Source: Drosophila miranda | Taxonomy: Eukaryota > Arthropoda > Insecta > Diptera > Drosophilidae | Assembly (NCBI RefSeq): GCF_003369915.1 | Contig: NC_046676.1 | Coordinates: forward strand, 9,579,501 to 9,643,500 | Direction of reading: 5' to 3' | DNA: 64,000 nucleotides | In this document: piece by piece, positions 45,501 through 58,410 of the stretch | Layout of the letters: each line of letters begins with the position of its first letter | Position numbering within the stretch: position 1 is the first letter of the stretch | The notes under the pieces: model-generated | The model's input: only the letters and a program-made list of their open reading frames with translations | Told to the model about the DNA's origin: nothing | The model's database searches: none | Program-made: the position numbers and the translations under genes

Positions 45501-47435
45501 TGAAGTACAGCCTGGAATTCCGTGGCGTTGAAGCCTCCAATCCCAATGCATGTGAGTCGCCATCGATAGCGAGTCCTGCTCCTTCGGTCCACTAATCCAC
45601 GCTAATCCTTTCCAGATGTTATGCACGCTGGCAAAGGCATTCACAAACTAGAAATCGAGGCCCTGGTCGCGGAGGATATCCTGCCACAGCTGCAACTGAA
45701 GAATGCCGCCGTTGTGCTGAAGCCCACTGAGGCAAAGATCTCGCCATTGAGCGCCACCCGCGATGTCATACCAGAGGGTCGACAGGTATACCAGAACCTA
45801 TTTGTATACAATCTGAATGTGGCCAAGGCGGCGGAGGTGTCCCTCCATGCTCCTATTTTCAATGATTCGCTGTACGAGTCGGAGTTTGAATCCCAGATGT
45901 GGATGCTTTACGATGGAAATAAGGCCTTGGTGGCCACCGGCGATGCGCACTCGCAGAATTTCTTCACAAAGCTGGAGAAGGGTGAATATACCATCCGCCT
46001 GCAGGTGCGTCACGAGAAACGCGATCTGCTGGAAAAGATTTCGGACGCCAATCTGGTGGCCTCGTTCAAGCTCGTCAACTTCCTCAACCTCGACTTCTAC
46101 GAGAACTACAGTCATTGCATTGTAGGAGGGCGCAAGCTGGCCGCGGCTGTGGTGCGGCGATCCACTCGAGTGGTGTACATTGCCCCCATTAGCCAGGAGC
46201 GGCTGAACAAGGCCAATCTCCCGGCCCAGTGTGCCTGGCTGTCCGGCAACCTGGTCTTCCCCAAGGACGAGGCAGGCCGTCGTGTGGCGCTACATTCATT
46301 CACTTATATCCTCAATCCTGCCGAGAAGAAGACAAATTCATCTGGGAACGGCAACAGCTCTGCAAATGCCACGGTAGCAGCAGCAGCACCCGCTGCCGTC
46401 AGCGCCAATACAACCAAGCCAAAGGCTCCGGCCACGCCGCCGGCAGCCACGTCCGTCAATCCGGCCAATTCAGCCGCCGGCGATGGAGTCACCACGCAGA
46501 CCGACACGCCACCGGAGGGCAATGGCAGTCCCGCCTCGCCCAAGAAGGGGAAGACAAATTCGGATGAATATAGCGAGATTTTGCGTGACTTCCAGTGCAC
46601 GCACATAGTCAAGTGTGGTAAGAGATTACCCATATCCATCTATTGATTGACTTATTGAAATGCCTTTTCTTGCAGAACCGGAGATGGCCGAGAAGATATA
46701 CAACGAGGTGGTGGAAGCCCATCCCAAGCATTTACAGGCACATCTGCTGCTCATCCAGAACATCGAGGCAACTCAGTTGAAGTCTGCTTTTCCGCTGACC
46801 TTTACAAATGGTCAAAAGAGCGAGAAGCCTGTGGGAGAGAATGCCGACCAGCAGAAGGAAGAACAGAAGAAGCTGCGAAGTGCCCTGGAACGCGTGATCA
46901 AGCTGGCCGAGAATGTGATTGTGGAAACCGATGCAGAGGCATTGCTCTCCTACTACGGGCTTAAGAACGACACTCGTCCCGATGCGGCCAAGATTAAGAC
47001 GTATGTGAATGAAAGAGAATACAATTTGATCCATTGACTGTACAATTAACTTTAACTTTCAGCAACATGGACAAGCAGCGAAACAATCTCATCGAAGCCC
47101 TCAGCAAGAAGGGCATAGCCATTGCCAAGTTGGCTGTCCTGGATGACAGTCTCAAGGATCGCCTGGCCGATATAAACGATGTGTACACGCATATTATCAA
47201 GTTTGTGGACGCCAACGACTCGAAGGCAATACAGTTTGCATTGTGGCATGCCTACGCCCATGCCCACTACGGACGCATGTACAAGTACATTGTGAAGCTG
47301 ATTGAAGACAAGCGCACACGCGAGCAATACGACGAACTGGCCGCCATCAACAGTGCCTTGGGGCACGAGCACATTACAGCAGTTATTAAACGCATGACTG
47401 TCTCCTCTTTCCCAAGCACATACCGTCTGTTCTAA
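42531..47435 (+). CDS. TppII: Tripeptidyl-peptidase II (giant subtilase)
   Basis: Eleven exons encode 1,357 residues: 42531-42701, 42782-43118, 43192-43741, 43989-44543, 44609-44730, 44786-44942, 45003-45208, 45276-45551, 45616-46617, 46676-47000, 47063-47435. The N-terminal S8 domain carries the catalytic Asp in IFDSGVD (about D46), His in SPHGTHVSSIASG (about H274), oxyanion Asn in VASAGNHGP and Ser in NGTSMAAPHVAG (about S464). A long C-terminal region allows assembly into giant spindle-shaped complexes. It carries a low-complexity Ala/Thr/Pro insert (about 1040-1110). The enzyme is cytosolic and removes tripeptides downstream of the proteasome. Length fits the family. It is the only complete copy in the window. 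A possible 51-bp cassette exon lies in the third intron. Confidence 0.96.
43798..43848 (+). other. Candidate TppII cassette exon (17 codons)
   Basis: Within the intron between exons 3 and 4, a TTTCCTTAG acceptor and a GAG/GTACGT donor bound 51 bases. The exon has no stop, and its phase fits both neighbours, so inclusion would add 17 residues (EFGDIRRKVKKNSGYSS-like) between WSNSG and RVGDLMN. The insertion point lies inside the catalytic domain. It is a prediction from splice sites and frame only. Confidence 0.45.
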
Positions 47436-47709
47436 AACTCTGCTCAAATAGTAGGAAGCACGTTCACAAACGCACTAATGCGGTTACCATTTTTTTTTAA
47501 TATCTAAATTAACCAATATGTCTATGAATAAACCTCAAATGTAACGTATCTTTTTTGAATCTGTGCCTTGCGGTCTCACTCACTACTGCAGTCTCAAGAA
47601 TATTCCAACACTGGCCCAGCCAAGCATTCGGTATTTTCGCCGCTTTCGTCTTTGGTCTCACTAATTGCAGCAAAAAAACAAAAAACAATGCAGACGCGCA
47701 CGGATTAAA
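47436..47709. other. TppII 3' end and Ack-like 5' leader
   Basis: A polyadenylation signal AATAAA lies at about 47525. The rest, up to 47709, is probably the 5' UTR and promoter of the Ack-like gene. No separate gene is seen. Confidence 0.45.
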
Positions 47710-50700
47710 ATGGGTAAGTTTGACAGAAAAAATGCAAATCAATTGTGAAAAGTGATCTTATTGTCAACACCAAAGTGATTTTTAATGGGTGTATTGAAAA
47801 ATTTCAAGCGAAATGCAGCTAAAACATTATTTTCCCTGCTACGCCGTTGTGCATTTGTATTGGTCTGCTGTGTGTTTTGTGTGTATTGGCCGATCGATTT
47901 TATTTTGCATATTCAAGGACAAGCGTAATCCTGCGGGAAAGGCCTCCATCCTGAATGGGGGCGGCTCCAGATAATGTGCAACATTGAAAGGGAAATCACA
48001 ATTTCACCGTTGAATGAATGTCGTCGCAGCGCCTGGCATCCGCCGATGACTCAAATCGCAAATCCCGGTCCACCGACGAGGGGGTTGACGTTGACCTGAC
48101 GGCTATTATCAGCCCCATACAGCAGAGAACAGCAATTCTGCTGCTGTGTACATACATTTGTTGCTTGCGCTGCTTCCCTTGCATTCAGTATGCAGCGGTG
48201 AGTGAGTGAGTTGGTGGTTGGGGGGCGCCCTCTTGCAGCAAACAAAAGGTGACAGCGGCAAGGCGATGCGTGGCGGATGACAAATGCGGGTGCAGCAGGC
48301 AGGGCAGCAAGGCAATCAGAATTCTGTGTCAATGTGCTCACGCATGGGAGAGGGCTGGTGTGCGAGTGTTTGTGTTTGTGTGTTTGTGTGTGTGTGAGTG
48401 TGGGAGTGTGTACGTGCAGGAGGGAGTGGGAAAAGAGCTCCAAGCTAAATGAGATTTTTACATTCTGGAGAGGGCGCCCCTGGAGCAAACGAATTCACTG
48501 GGGAAGTGCGTTGGCGTTGGTGTGCTGTTGCTGTCGCTGTCCCGACCAGGGCCGGATTTGCTTTGGATGGATTGATGGGTACCATCGTTGAAGTGCTTAT
48601 TTATTGCCACATCCTCTCCCTCCGCGGAGCAATAAAAACATCAAAGATAAGGCCCTGATCTCAGGGGCATTTCGCTGCGCTCCTGCGTGCGGGCTAGTGC
48701 CAGATTATGGACTTGAGAATTTAATGTGTTTATTTTTAAACTAAATTTTCCGCTCCGCTCTGTTCTGTTCCGTTTCCAGAGTATCCACAAATTGATTTAT
48801 ACGAATTCCTCACAGAGTCCGAACTGCAACAGTACTACAATGCCGTCAAGTGAGTGACCCAGAAATTGAATGTGGTTCCCCCCAAAACTCATCCTCCTCT
48901 TCCTACTCCTCCACATCCACCCCTTCTCTTCCCTCAGAAATGAATTGAAAATAACGAACGCGGCTCAATTTAAATATGCAGCGGATGAGGATCTGCGTTT
49001 CATCGGCCTCTCGAGGCCGGAAATCCGAAGACTCCGCAAATACTACGAGAAGCACTTTCCCCACAGCTATCTCAGCAAGATCAAGCGTCTGCTGCAGACC
49101 CCCACCACGATGGTGAGACGGGAGGATGGGGCCGGATCGACCCAAGTGTCCCCCGATGGAAGTCCAGCCGCGTCGCAGGCGACCAAGAACGGTTCCACAT
49201 CGCCCAGCAAGGTGCCCAACAACAAGCACATAATACCGGCCGACTCGATCAGCGTCAACAAGCAGCTGGGCACCGGGGAGTTTGGCATTGTGCAGCAGGG
49301 CGTCTGGACAAATGGCAGCGAGAGGGTGAGTAGCAGTGGGCAGTGAGTAGCACCGCAAACGATGATTCATTGATTGTTCCCCTCCGCAGATCCAAGTGGC
49401 GATCAAGTGCCTCTGTCGCGAGCGGATGCAGTCGAATCCCATGGAGTTTCTGAAGGAGGCGGCCATCATGCATTCCATCGAGCACGAGAACATTGTGCGG
49501 CTGTACGGTGTGGTCCTGGCCACAGATTCGCTCATGCTGGTCACTGAATTGGCGCACCTGCGCTCCCTACTCGAGTGCCTCAAGGACTCTGGGCTTCGCG
49601 TCAGTTTCCTCACAATTCCGACGCTCTGCGAGTTTGCCCTGCAGATATGCAATGGAATGCGTTACCTCGAACAGAAGCGCCTCATACACAGGGACCTCGC
49701 CGCAAGGAACATTCTGGTATTCAGCAAGGACAAGGTGAAGATCTCCGACTTCGGGCTGTCGCGGGCTTTGGGTGTTGGCAAGGACTACTACAAGACCAAC
49801 TTTAATGTGAACCTAAAGCTGCCGATTGCCTGGTGTGCTCCCGAGTGCATCAACTACTTGCGCTTCACCAACGCCTCCGATGTGTGGGCCTACGGCGTCT
49901 GTTTGTGGGAGATGTTCTCGTACGGGTTCCAGCCCTGGGCCGCCCTAACCGGACTCCAGATACTGGAGGCCATCGATGCCCCCAACTTTCAGCGCCTGGA
50001 GCAGCCCGACTGCTGCCCCAGTGAGTACTACACTTTGATGATGAAGTGCTGGCAGGATGACGCGGCCAAGCGACCCAAGTTCGGCGAGATCTACGACCAG
50101 CTGCCGGACATGAAGCCCGAGCAGCTCAAGGCGGTGGTCAACTGCACGGAGCCGAAGAAGGATCACCTGATGTACCGCCAGGGCGACATCATCAGCGTCC
50201 TGGACCGCAATACGGGCTCACCCTTCTGGAAGGGAGTGCTCACCACCGGCAAGACCGGCTACTTCAACCCCTCGAACACGGTGGCTTTTCTCGAGGGCCT
50301 GCCCTCCAGCTCCAATCGCGACTCGTTCAGCCGGGCGAGCGACCATCGCATCAGCAAGCGCAAGCTTCGCACGGAGATGATTTCAAAGCCGCAGAACGAT
50401 TTCAAGCACACCGGACATGTGGGCATCGATGGAGCCACCTTCGGCGACATTGCCTTCCTGGGAAGCTCTCAAAATGTAAGCAGAGATGGTCTTCTATCTC
50501 ATCCACAGCTGATCTCTTTCTGTGTCCACCCATTTCGCAGTACAATCATGTGCCCAAGCAGATAGTCACACCGTACAAGCCGTCGGAGGATATTGAACAG
50601 ACGCCACTGCTGCTGCCACCCACGCCCACGAGCCCCGACTCGCTGCAGACGGCCAGTGGCTATTTCCCCGACGGGGCCGGCACCAACAGCTTGAATCCCA

Positions 50701-53700
50701 CATTCATTCCCTCCGCCGAGCACACGCCCAAGCTGATCGCCACCAACGGCCAGAGCTCGTTTGATTTTGCCGCCAGCGGCTCCACCAATCCCTTCTTCCT
50801 CAACAAACTGGACGACGAGCAGCTGGAGTTCGCCCTCCAGCAGCAGCAGAACAACAACATGCAGTCGAGGGGGGGCTCCCGCAGTGTCCTGCAGGATGAT
50901 CCGCACGAGTATCACGAGATATCAGACGATGAGATGGCCGCCGATAAGCTGGACTTTGGGCCCTCGCTGCTGGACGAAATCAACTCGATGTTCGGGTCGA
51001 TAAGTGGAGCTTCTGGGGGCCAGCCCAAGTCGCCGGGATTCGAGCAGGTGAACAGCAAGAACGAGTTTGCTGAGCTGTCGGTGAAGCTGGGCCAGAAGCC
51101 GGGCGATTCCAATGGCAACAAGCATGGCCATGGCCACGGCCTCCTGTCCAAAAAGAAGACCTTGGGGACTGTAAAGCCCATATCTGTCAAGGACGAAAAG
51201 ATGCTCAACCATGCCATCGAAATAGCCAACGAGATAAGCGCCAGGTGAGCGGGTAGTCAGCCTCAGCCTAAGAGGGTCCACATTTGTCTTTCCTTGTGTT
51301 TCAGGTCGATGATTGACCTGGTCTCGGACCAGGCCCCGGCCACCCACAGCCCTAAGCGCAAGTTTAGCTTCCGATTCCCGCATTTAAGCAACAACAGCAG
51401 CGGCGACAAAGCGCAGAGCTTTGGGGGCGCCGGCGGCGGCTCGGCCGGCGGATCTGGGCATACGCCCACCCATGCCGGAAGTGCCTCGCCCTTCTCCAAG
51501 AAGAAGAACTTCACCGAGGAGCTGCAGAGCATTCCGGACATACAGGTGAGGCGCAGCTTGGGTCCCACGAGTTTGCTAGCAGTCGATATCTTGGTCTGGA
51601 GATTCTAATCCACGAGTTTTCGTCTACACTTTGCTCTTTCTCTTTGCTCTCCTGCTCCTACTCCTCCTGCTCACGATCGTTGTCCCCTGTTCATTTCCCT
51701 GTTTTCGTTTGGCATTTTCTTTTGGTTGTTTCGTTTGCTCCTCCATCGCCCCATCGCGCAGCGCTTCCGCTCGCTGAGCGAGATCAAGAACGGCGCCGAT
51801 CTGCGCGTGCCCATCTTTGACAAGGAGAGCTCCGACTTTCTGTTCGAAAAGTCGCGGGAGATACTGAGCCGTCCCCTCAACCTGGACAGCTCCCTGGAGG
51901 GAGCTCCAGAGGATCGGCAGCAGCCGAAGAGCATCACCGACAACATCATGGACATTGAGAACACCCTGAAGGCGCTCAATCTGGACTTTATGCACACCTA
52001 CACGGAGCTGGACAAGAGCGACTCGAACGACACGATCCTCAACGATCAGCAGCTGCCGCAGCTGATCAGCCTGGACGATGGCATCAGCAGTGCCACCGGC
52101 AGCCTCAAGTCGGCCGTCTACAGCTACAGCAACGGGGTCCAGACCATGTTCGACTTCAATGCGGCCACCAGCCACCTGGACAAGCATCTCCAGTACATGC
52201 ACAACCAGGCTCAGATAAGTGCCGCCGCTGCGGCGGGCGGGCCGGAGCCCAAGCTGATGGAAGACAAGCGTTCGAGCACCCCGGACACGGGCTTTGCCTC
52301 GCGCGACACCAACATTTCGTTGTCGCGCCGCAGCAGCCAGAAGTCCAGCTACAGCCCACAGGAGAGCTACTTTCCCATCAAGACCGAGGTCCTCTTCAGT
52401 GCCCCGCCCGTGATCATGACCAGTGGTGGCTACCCGAGCCTCAAGGACGAACTGGGTGGCTACGAGCGATTTGGAAACGGCGCCACAAAGCAAATGCTGG
52501 CCTCTGCCTCGCCCATCAAGTCGGGCACGGGCTCAGGCCTGGGCAGCAGCAACTCCGTCTACATGGCCTCCAAGAACTACCGCCAGCGCTCAACCTCCTT
52601 CAACGAGAGTTTCCACCCCATCTCTCCTGTGCTCTCTGAGCCGCCACAGAGGGTCGTCATGCAGCGGCAGGTCAGCAGACCAGAGCAGCCGCAACAGCAA
52701 CAGCCCTCTGCTCCCCTGCCGCGTCGCACGGCTTCCTACAAGCCGCGCTCCATTCGGGCCCGGACCATGCGGCGGCTCAGCTACAACCCCATGACCCTGT
52801 ACTCCAGCTCCTCCAGCGGCGAGGAGGAGGAGGACACCAAGCCCAGTCTGGCCCGCTCCGAGTGCGACATACGCGCCAGAGTGGTGGGCGGTTCGAATAC
52901 TTCGATGAGCAGACGTCGACGGGCGGCTCTCATCCGCCAGGTGCAGTCTGCCTGTCACGACGAGCGGGACGCCATCATATCGCCGCGTCAGATCTACGGC
53001 TCCAACTCGAGCATCAAGTCTGCGCCCCACTACAACTTTGGAGGACAGCGCCGCAGCTTCCACCGGGGCGGGTCCGCACACGGCCATGGCGGCGGTGGCG
53101 GCGGCGGCTATGAGCAGTTCCAGTACGAAGAGAGGATCTACGACTTTGGTGGACGTGGTCCGGGCAACAATTACTGCAGCGGGCTGCCAGGCTATCTAAT
53201 GGCCTATCAGAAGCCCATGTGCGCGCCAAACGGAACGGATTTGGGACCGGGATCCGGATCGGGCTCCTCCTCGGCAGCCTCGTCGGCCGTGCATGCCACC
53301 TACAGACCTACCGGCACCGGCACCGCGGGAGGAGTCACCCTACAGCGACCCATGAGTGGGGGAGCTGCCCTCCATGAGTTCGACATTAGCAGGCTCACGG
53401 GCAAGAGTCCCACATCAACCAATTTTGTGGGAAGCTCACCGGAGGAGCTCAAGCAGCGACAGCTATCGATGGGCTCTCTGCTGACGCCTGGGACGACTGG
53501 AAAGCCGAATACGAAGCACCAGCGGCCCACTGAATTCCATTGGCCAGAGAAGATTCACGCTTCGTCGGTGAAGCAGCACGAGATGCACTGGAGGCAGGGG
53601 CAGCAGCAGCAACAGTCTCAGCCCCAGAAGCAGCAGTTGCATGCGACGGTGCCGCTCATTAGCTCGGTGGGAGCCGGCCGAAGGGGAGCAGGATCCAGCG

Positions 53701-53801
53701 ATAGCTCCTCTTCCTCGAGCACAGAGAGCGGCGACGAGTTTCAATTTCGTCCGGAGTCGGAGCTCAATGCACCACGGATTCCGCCCAGCCCGGCTCCATA
53801 A
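47710..53801 (+). CDS. Ack-like: Ack-family non-receptor tyrosine kinase (Ack-like/PR2)
   Basis: Exons: 47710-47713, 48780-48849, 48938-49325, 49390-50475, 50541-51244, 51305-51545, 51762-53801, giving 1,510 residues if read to the stop at 53801. Domains in order: a SAM-like helical region (about 5-75), the kinase domain (about 125-390) with LGTGEFG, VAIKCL (K160), HRDLAARN (about D256) and DFG (about 274), then SH3 (about 410-455). Next comes a CRIB motif ISKPQNDFKHTGHVG (about 486-500) and long Ser/Pro/Gln-rich tail. This is the Ack layout: a Cdc42 effector kinase acting at the membrane and endocytic sites. The start exon is short (ATGG/GTAAGT) and rests on splice fit alone. A UBA-bearing exon downstream may replace part of the end. 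Confidence 0.9.
47714..48779 (+). other. First intron of the Ack-like gene
   Basis: The intron is GT-rich around 48360-48415, with repeats of TGTGTT. The frames at 48051-48591 overlap these repeats on both strands and have no homology. It may contain regulatory elements; none is recognised. Confidence 0.5.
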
Positions 53802-56800
53802 CTAAGGAAAATGCTGAAATATGTTCTCAATTTACTGTTTGGCAATGTTCTGTCCGATTAGGGTTCAGTTCTATAGGATCGATCGATAACATGGAATGGA
53901 ATAGATGGATCCCGGGAGCCAAGGCCCAGGGAGGGGAGGGTATCGTGTATCGTGTATCGTGTATGTGTCAGTGTCAGTGTCAGTGTGTTGAGTGTGTGTG
54001 ATTGAGTGAGTGTGGGTGGGTGGGTGCTAAAGAAGGATATGAAGGATGGGCGGTCGGTTGGTTCGTGGAGCGGTACGGAAGTAGAGCGGAAAGTAAATTG
54101 AAGAAATATTTACAGCGATAAATACGTATATTTTTTGGAATTTGAATTTTTTGAATCGATATGAATGAGAGTAGAGTGTGCCTTACAGGAAAACACCGCA
54201 AGACCTCTCCAAACAGATAATAATGTGCAGAGCAGCAGAACTAGCAGCATGCCTACATACAGGCTTCCATTCCATTTCATTAACTATTATCCATCCGTTG
54301 TATTATCCACCGCATCATCATAAATCATACATCAGCGGTGGTCATGTCCTGCTCCTCCCATCGCTCCCACACAAGCGAATGGCCAAGTATATAAAAACAA
54401 AGCACATTTCGTGTGCCTGACGAGGCAGACTGAGTTTCGATAGCAAAAATCCTGCCCACCGCTGTCATAGATCATCAGATCAATAGATCGCTTTCATCGA
54501 TGCACCGATTCACTTCACCCAATATTTCGAAGAAACAGGAAATAGAGAATAACTAAACCAAAAACCAATATTGCGAAACAAAGAGTAACGAAAAGGCTTG
54601 GCTTCCAAATCGAATAGGAAAACGGAAACGGAAACTGAAAGAGATATTTTTTTTTCTTTAAGCCCCAAAAGCTTTTGGTTGACGGAAACAGTATTACAAG
54701 GCAAAGCGAGGTAACCACTGGAAAATATACTCACAGAGGTAGAGAGACCTCCTACTAGACAACAGGGTATTACCAATTACCAATTACCAATGGGTTCTTC
54801 AATTGTTTTCGAACCTTTTTGAGAGATAACTATAAGTCAGACACACACACACACACACACTAGAGATCTGCGGGGCTACATTTAGAACATAAGTCCAAAA
54901 GAGTGCATTCGAATCTGTGTGCGAGGAACACATTAAAAACTCACATTTCTGTGAGTGCAAGTGGGGCATTTAGCAAAGGAAATGGCAAGGCCGAAGAACA
55001 TTGAAACTACTCGAAGGCTTTTGCAAGGCCACTTTGTATATTCTGTCGTGCTTCTTTGTTTAAATGTTGTGCACTCGAGTGCACTCATCGAAAGGTCCCC
55101 ATTCTTGCAGACCTCTAACACACAGACATAGGAAGATACACACAACACAGACACATACCCTTTGGCAATCGTTAGAAATATAGAAAAACAAAACAAAACG
55201 ACAACAGAACAGAACAGAAAATTGTCCACACCAAGAGGTACTACTACTCGCGAAAGCCATATTATGTGCCATATCCTGAAGCTTGCATTTCTATGAAACC
55301 AAAAGAGAAGCGGTACCCCCAAAAACCTAACACAAAATAGAAGCATTTAAAGCTGACTTTAAACTACAAACTAAACGAAAAGTGCGAAAGCCCTAGAATA
55401 TCGTATGAGACGTGGAATTATTTGCCTACTAAACTTACTAAATAAAAACCAAAAAACCAAAAAAAACGACGGGGGAACGTTGTGAGTTGCTGCGGAGACC
55501 GCAACTCTACAGTTATACCCGATACTAAGTCAGTATGGCTCTCCTCCGGCAGACGCCGCTAATATTAAACGACACGACAAAGAGAGAGACAGAAAATCAG
55601 TCTGAGCGTGACGTCGGGTGCTGCGTAGCCAGTGCAAATTGATTTGTTCCTTTTGGCTATAAAAATGATCTGATCTGATCCAGATTCAGCAATCTGATAT
55701 ATATGATCATTATCTATGATTCTGCGTTTTTAGTTTTCTCGTATCCTCAATATTGTGGATGCCACAGATTTTCGCCCTTTGTGGGGTCGGAAGTGGGCGG
55801 GGCAAAGTTTTGAAATATTCTTGTAGCAGTGACATATCACAGAAGTCTGGATCCAAAACATCGTTGCTCTCGCTCTTATAGTCTTTGAGCACTAGGCGCT
55901 GAAGGGGACGGACAGACGGACGGACGGACGGACAGACGGACAGACAGACATGGCTCAATCGACTCGGCTATTGATGCTGATCAAGAATATATATACTTTA
56001 TGGGGTCGGAAACGATTCCTTTTGGACGTTACACACATCCACTTTTACCACAAATCTAATATACCCCAATACTCATTTTGAGTATCGGGTATAAAAACCC
56101 AAAGAAAACCCCTCAAAAAGAAAACGAACAAAAAATTAACTTCAAATGCATGGGAATGGATATAAATGTCCAAAATTTTTGATAACCTCACAAAGAACCT
56201 ACTCGTATATTATATGGATTATACTTATTACAAGATTTTCGCATTCTATGCATTTATGGATTAACTCAAATCGATAATATTATACGAGATATATACATAT
56301 ACAGATTATATATACACCTACTTAAATCTAACTCTAAATCTAAATCTAAATCAACCTAAACTATACTATATATGTATACACTTATATACTATATGACATA
56401 AATGATATTCTAAACTATTCGTTTAAAGCGTTTCAACCCCAAAATATACTCGAGTATTATAATATTATACAAGAACCGGAATCCCCAAACACCAAACCCA
56501 AAAACGAAACGAAACCTAACTAAAAAACGATCGAAAGCAAAGAGTTTGAGTTTGTTTGGATTCCAAGAACCAAACAAGTTAATTGGTAATCAAAAACAAA
56601 GAAAAACGTTGTGCATATTTAAAGGGATTCAATAAACGAAAACTAAATGTGAAATTCAATGCGGGGGGTCGCACTTCCGAGGGTCGATTAGAACAGCCAC
56701 ACCCAGACCACCTCTAAAGCTCTAACTATACTCTACTATACCATCCATTCCTTTTTCGTTTATCATTTAAATTATTTTGTATAATTTTTTATTGAATTCG

Positions 56801-56826
56801 ATTCTCCCCCCGCCGCGCAAACACAG
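53802..56826 (+). other. 3' UTR of the short Ack-like form, or intron to the UBA exon
   Basis: Three kb without coding sequence follow the stop at 53801. It has GTATC and GTCAGT tandem words at 53940-53985, AC repeats at 54840-54860 and AATAAA at 55440. From 55471 a DINE-1 element is inserted. Another AATAAA lies at 56631. The segment may be a long 3' UTR, an intron, or both in alternative transcripts. Confidence 0.5.
55471..56095 (+). mobile_element. DINE-1/SGM-type element in the Ack-like gene
   Basis: The element starts at GGGGGAACGTTGTGAGTTGC and ends GAGTATCGGGTATAAAAA, like the copies in the array. It is about 480 bp shorter: of the three internal CCTTTG-GGG-CGGAAG blocks only one remains, at about 55776. 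A GGACGGACGGAC tract is at 55908-55948. It has no coding capacity. Confidence 0.8.
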
Positions 56827-58410
56827 GCGCTCATTGGCAAGGAGGGACTGGAGGCCTACAACAGCCTGATCGAGCGCAAGGGAATGCTGGACATCGGACC
56901 CAGTCCGGCGGCTACCCTGCTGCGGCACATGGACACCGACGAGTTCGACCTGCAGAGTCTGCATCAGGCCGCACGACCCATGACCCTGCCTACGCGCGGA
57001 GCAGCCCAGCGAGTGCGCAAAATGGAGCTGGCCACCGCCACGCTGGGCAGGCACAACGATGAGAACTCCAACTCGCTGGACGCCTGCGAGAGTCCCAGCT
57101 ACATGAGTCACAGCACCTACAAGTTCCCAGAGGCAGCGGAGACAGCGCAGGCAGCCAATCCGAGTCCGAATCCCATTCCCCTGCCGCCGCGCGAGGGCAA
57201 GAAGCAGGTGAAGACCAGCACCAAGAGGCACGTGCGAAAGTATCCCCTGATCATTCCGGCCAACGGCCTGCAGCGGACGCTCAGCAAGCTGGCTGACTTT
57301 GGAGAGTCAGGCGAAGAGCCAGGCAGGAGTGCACAGGCCTCGGGCCAGCACCAGCATTCGCAGCCAGGCACGTCCATCGAGGTGGTGGCCGCCGTCCGAC
57401 CATGTAGCTTGAGGCGCCAGGTGCGCCCCTCGGAAAGGGAATACGAGAACATGCCGGCCGTGGGCAGCGAGCCGGCTCACACCTACCAGAACCTGGACAA
57501 GCTGCTGCCGGCCGATGCAGCTGGTCTGACGGACACGGCATCGCTGCAGTTCGAATCCATTCTGGAGGCTGACTCCGGCAAGGAGAGCGCCCTGCAGTCG
57601 CCCGATGTCACCGATGGCTTCTATAACTTTTCCATTCAAAAGGAGCATTACAAGGGCAAGGATACGGAGTTCGAGGCCACCCAGATCTCCGGTCGTACCG
57701 GCCTCTATGTTAACGACGACGAGCTGCGTAACCTGGACATTGAGAGCGGTCGGAAGGCGACCAGCTCCAGTGCACTCGAGTCGGAGGAGGGGCAGGGGCA
57801 GCAGGAGGCGTCACCAGATGTCGCCCTAGAGACAAGTCGTCGCGCTTCCAGTGCAGACAACGAGCTGGCAGGGAATGCTCTGTTCAGGAAGGTAAGAGCT
57901 TCCGTCAATCTGGCCATGAGTCGCAATTCCATTGGCGATACTGGCGCTTCTGGCAGTCAAGGCGGAAGCGGCTCTAGCAAATCCCAAACCGAGGCCGAGT
58001 ACTTTGCAGCCAGGGCAGCACGGCTGGCCGACTCGAACTCTGTCAGCTGCGAGGATCTGCTGGAGTTCTCCGACAAGAAGCCGAAAGGATGCGAGCGGGG
58101 CGTGGACTCCGACGAAGTGAGGATAATGGTGAAAGTCCTGGGAAAAGATGTGAGTCGAATGGTCACTTTGGTAGCCAGAAAATGCAATTTGAATCTCACT
58201 TACGATTATCCATTACAGAGCACGCCCAACCGTTGCCTGGGCGCCCTGGAGTTCATCAACTGGGACGTCCACAAGTCCATCAAGCTGATTAAGCTGCAGA
58301 ACCTGGTCAGCGAGGCCAATCTCAGCCTGGAAGCCTCTTTCGAGGCGCTGCAGCAGTACGAATGGGATCTGCACACGACGGCCCACAAACTGAATGGCCC
58401 TAAACTATAG
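56827..58410 (+). CDS. Ack-like: C-terminal exons of the Ack-like kinase, with UBA region
   Basis: An acceptor CAAACACAG at 56818-56826 opens a frame starting ALIGKEGLEAYNSLIERKG that runs to the stop at 58408. The end holds a tandem helical UBA-type region (LGALEFINWDVHKSIKLIKL, then FEALQQYEWDLHTTAHKLNG), as at the C-terminus of ACK1, where it binds ubiquitin. A probable 69-bp intron (58150-58218; GAT/GTGAGT to TTACAG) interrupts it just before the UBA region. That intron is a multiple of three without stops. These exons must join a phase-0 donor inside exon 7. Candidates include CAG/GTCAGC at 52671, but I cannot decide which is used. Confidence 0.8.
   Translation, partial: ALIGKEGLEAYNSLIERKGMLDIGPSPAATLLRHMDTDEFDLQSLHQAARPMTLPTRGAAQRVRKMELATATLGRHNDENSNSLDACESPSYMSHSTYKFPEAAETAQAANPSPNPIPLPPREGKKQVKTSTKRHVRKYPLIIPANGLQRTLSKLADFGESGEEPGRSAQASGQHQHSQPGTSIEVVAAVRPCSLRRQVRPSEREYENMPAVGSEPAHTYQNLDKLLPADAAGLTDTASLQFESILEADSGKESALQSPDVTDGFYNFSIQKEHYKGKDTEFEATQISGRTGLYVNDDELRNLDIESGRKATSSSALESEEGQGQQEASPDVALETSRRASSADNELAGNALFRKVRASVNLAMSRNSIGDTGASGSQGGSGSSKSQTEAEYFAARAARLADSNSVSCEDLLEFSDKKPKGCERGVDSDEVRIMVKVLGKDVSRMVTLVARKCNLNLTYDYPLQSTPNRCLGALEFINWDVHKSIKLIKLQNLVSEANLSLEASFEALQQYEWDLHTTAHKLNGPKL

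Noticed and set aside
48249-48591. Frames in the first Ack-like intron
   Set aside because: They follow GT-rich repeats on one strand and their complement on the other, with no conserved protein features.
53802-53860. Stop-codon readthrough to the UBA block
   Set aside because: The frame after the TAA stops again within about 20 codons and is 3 kb from the UBA exon; splicing is the likelier route.
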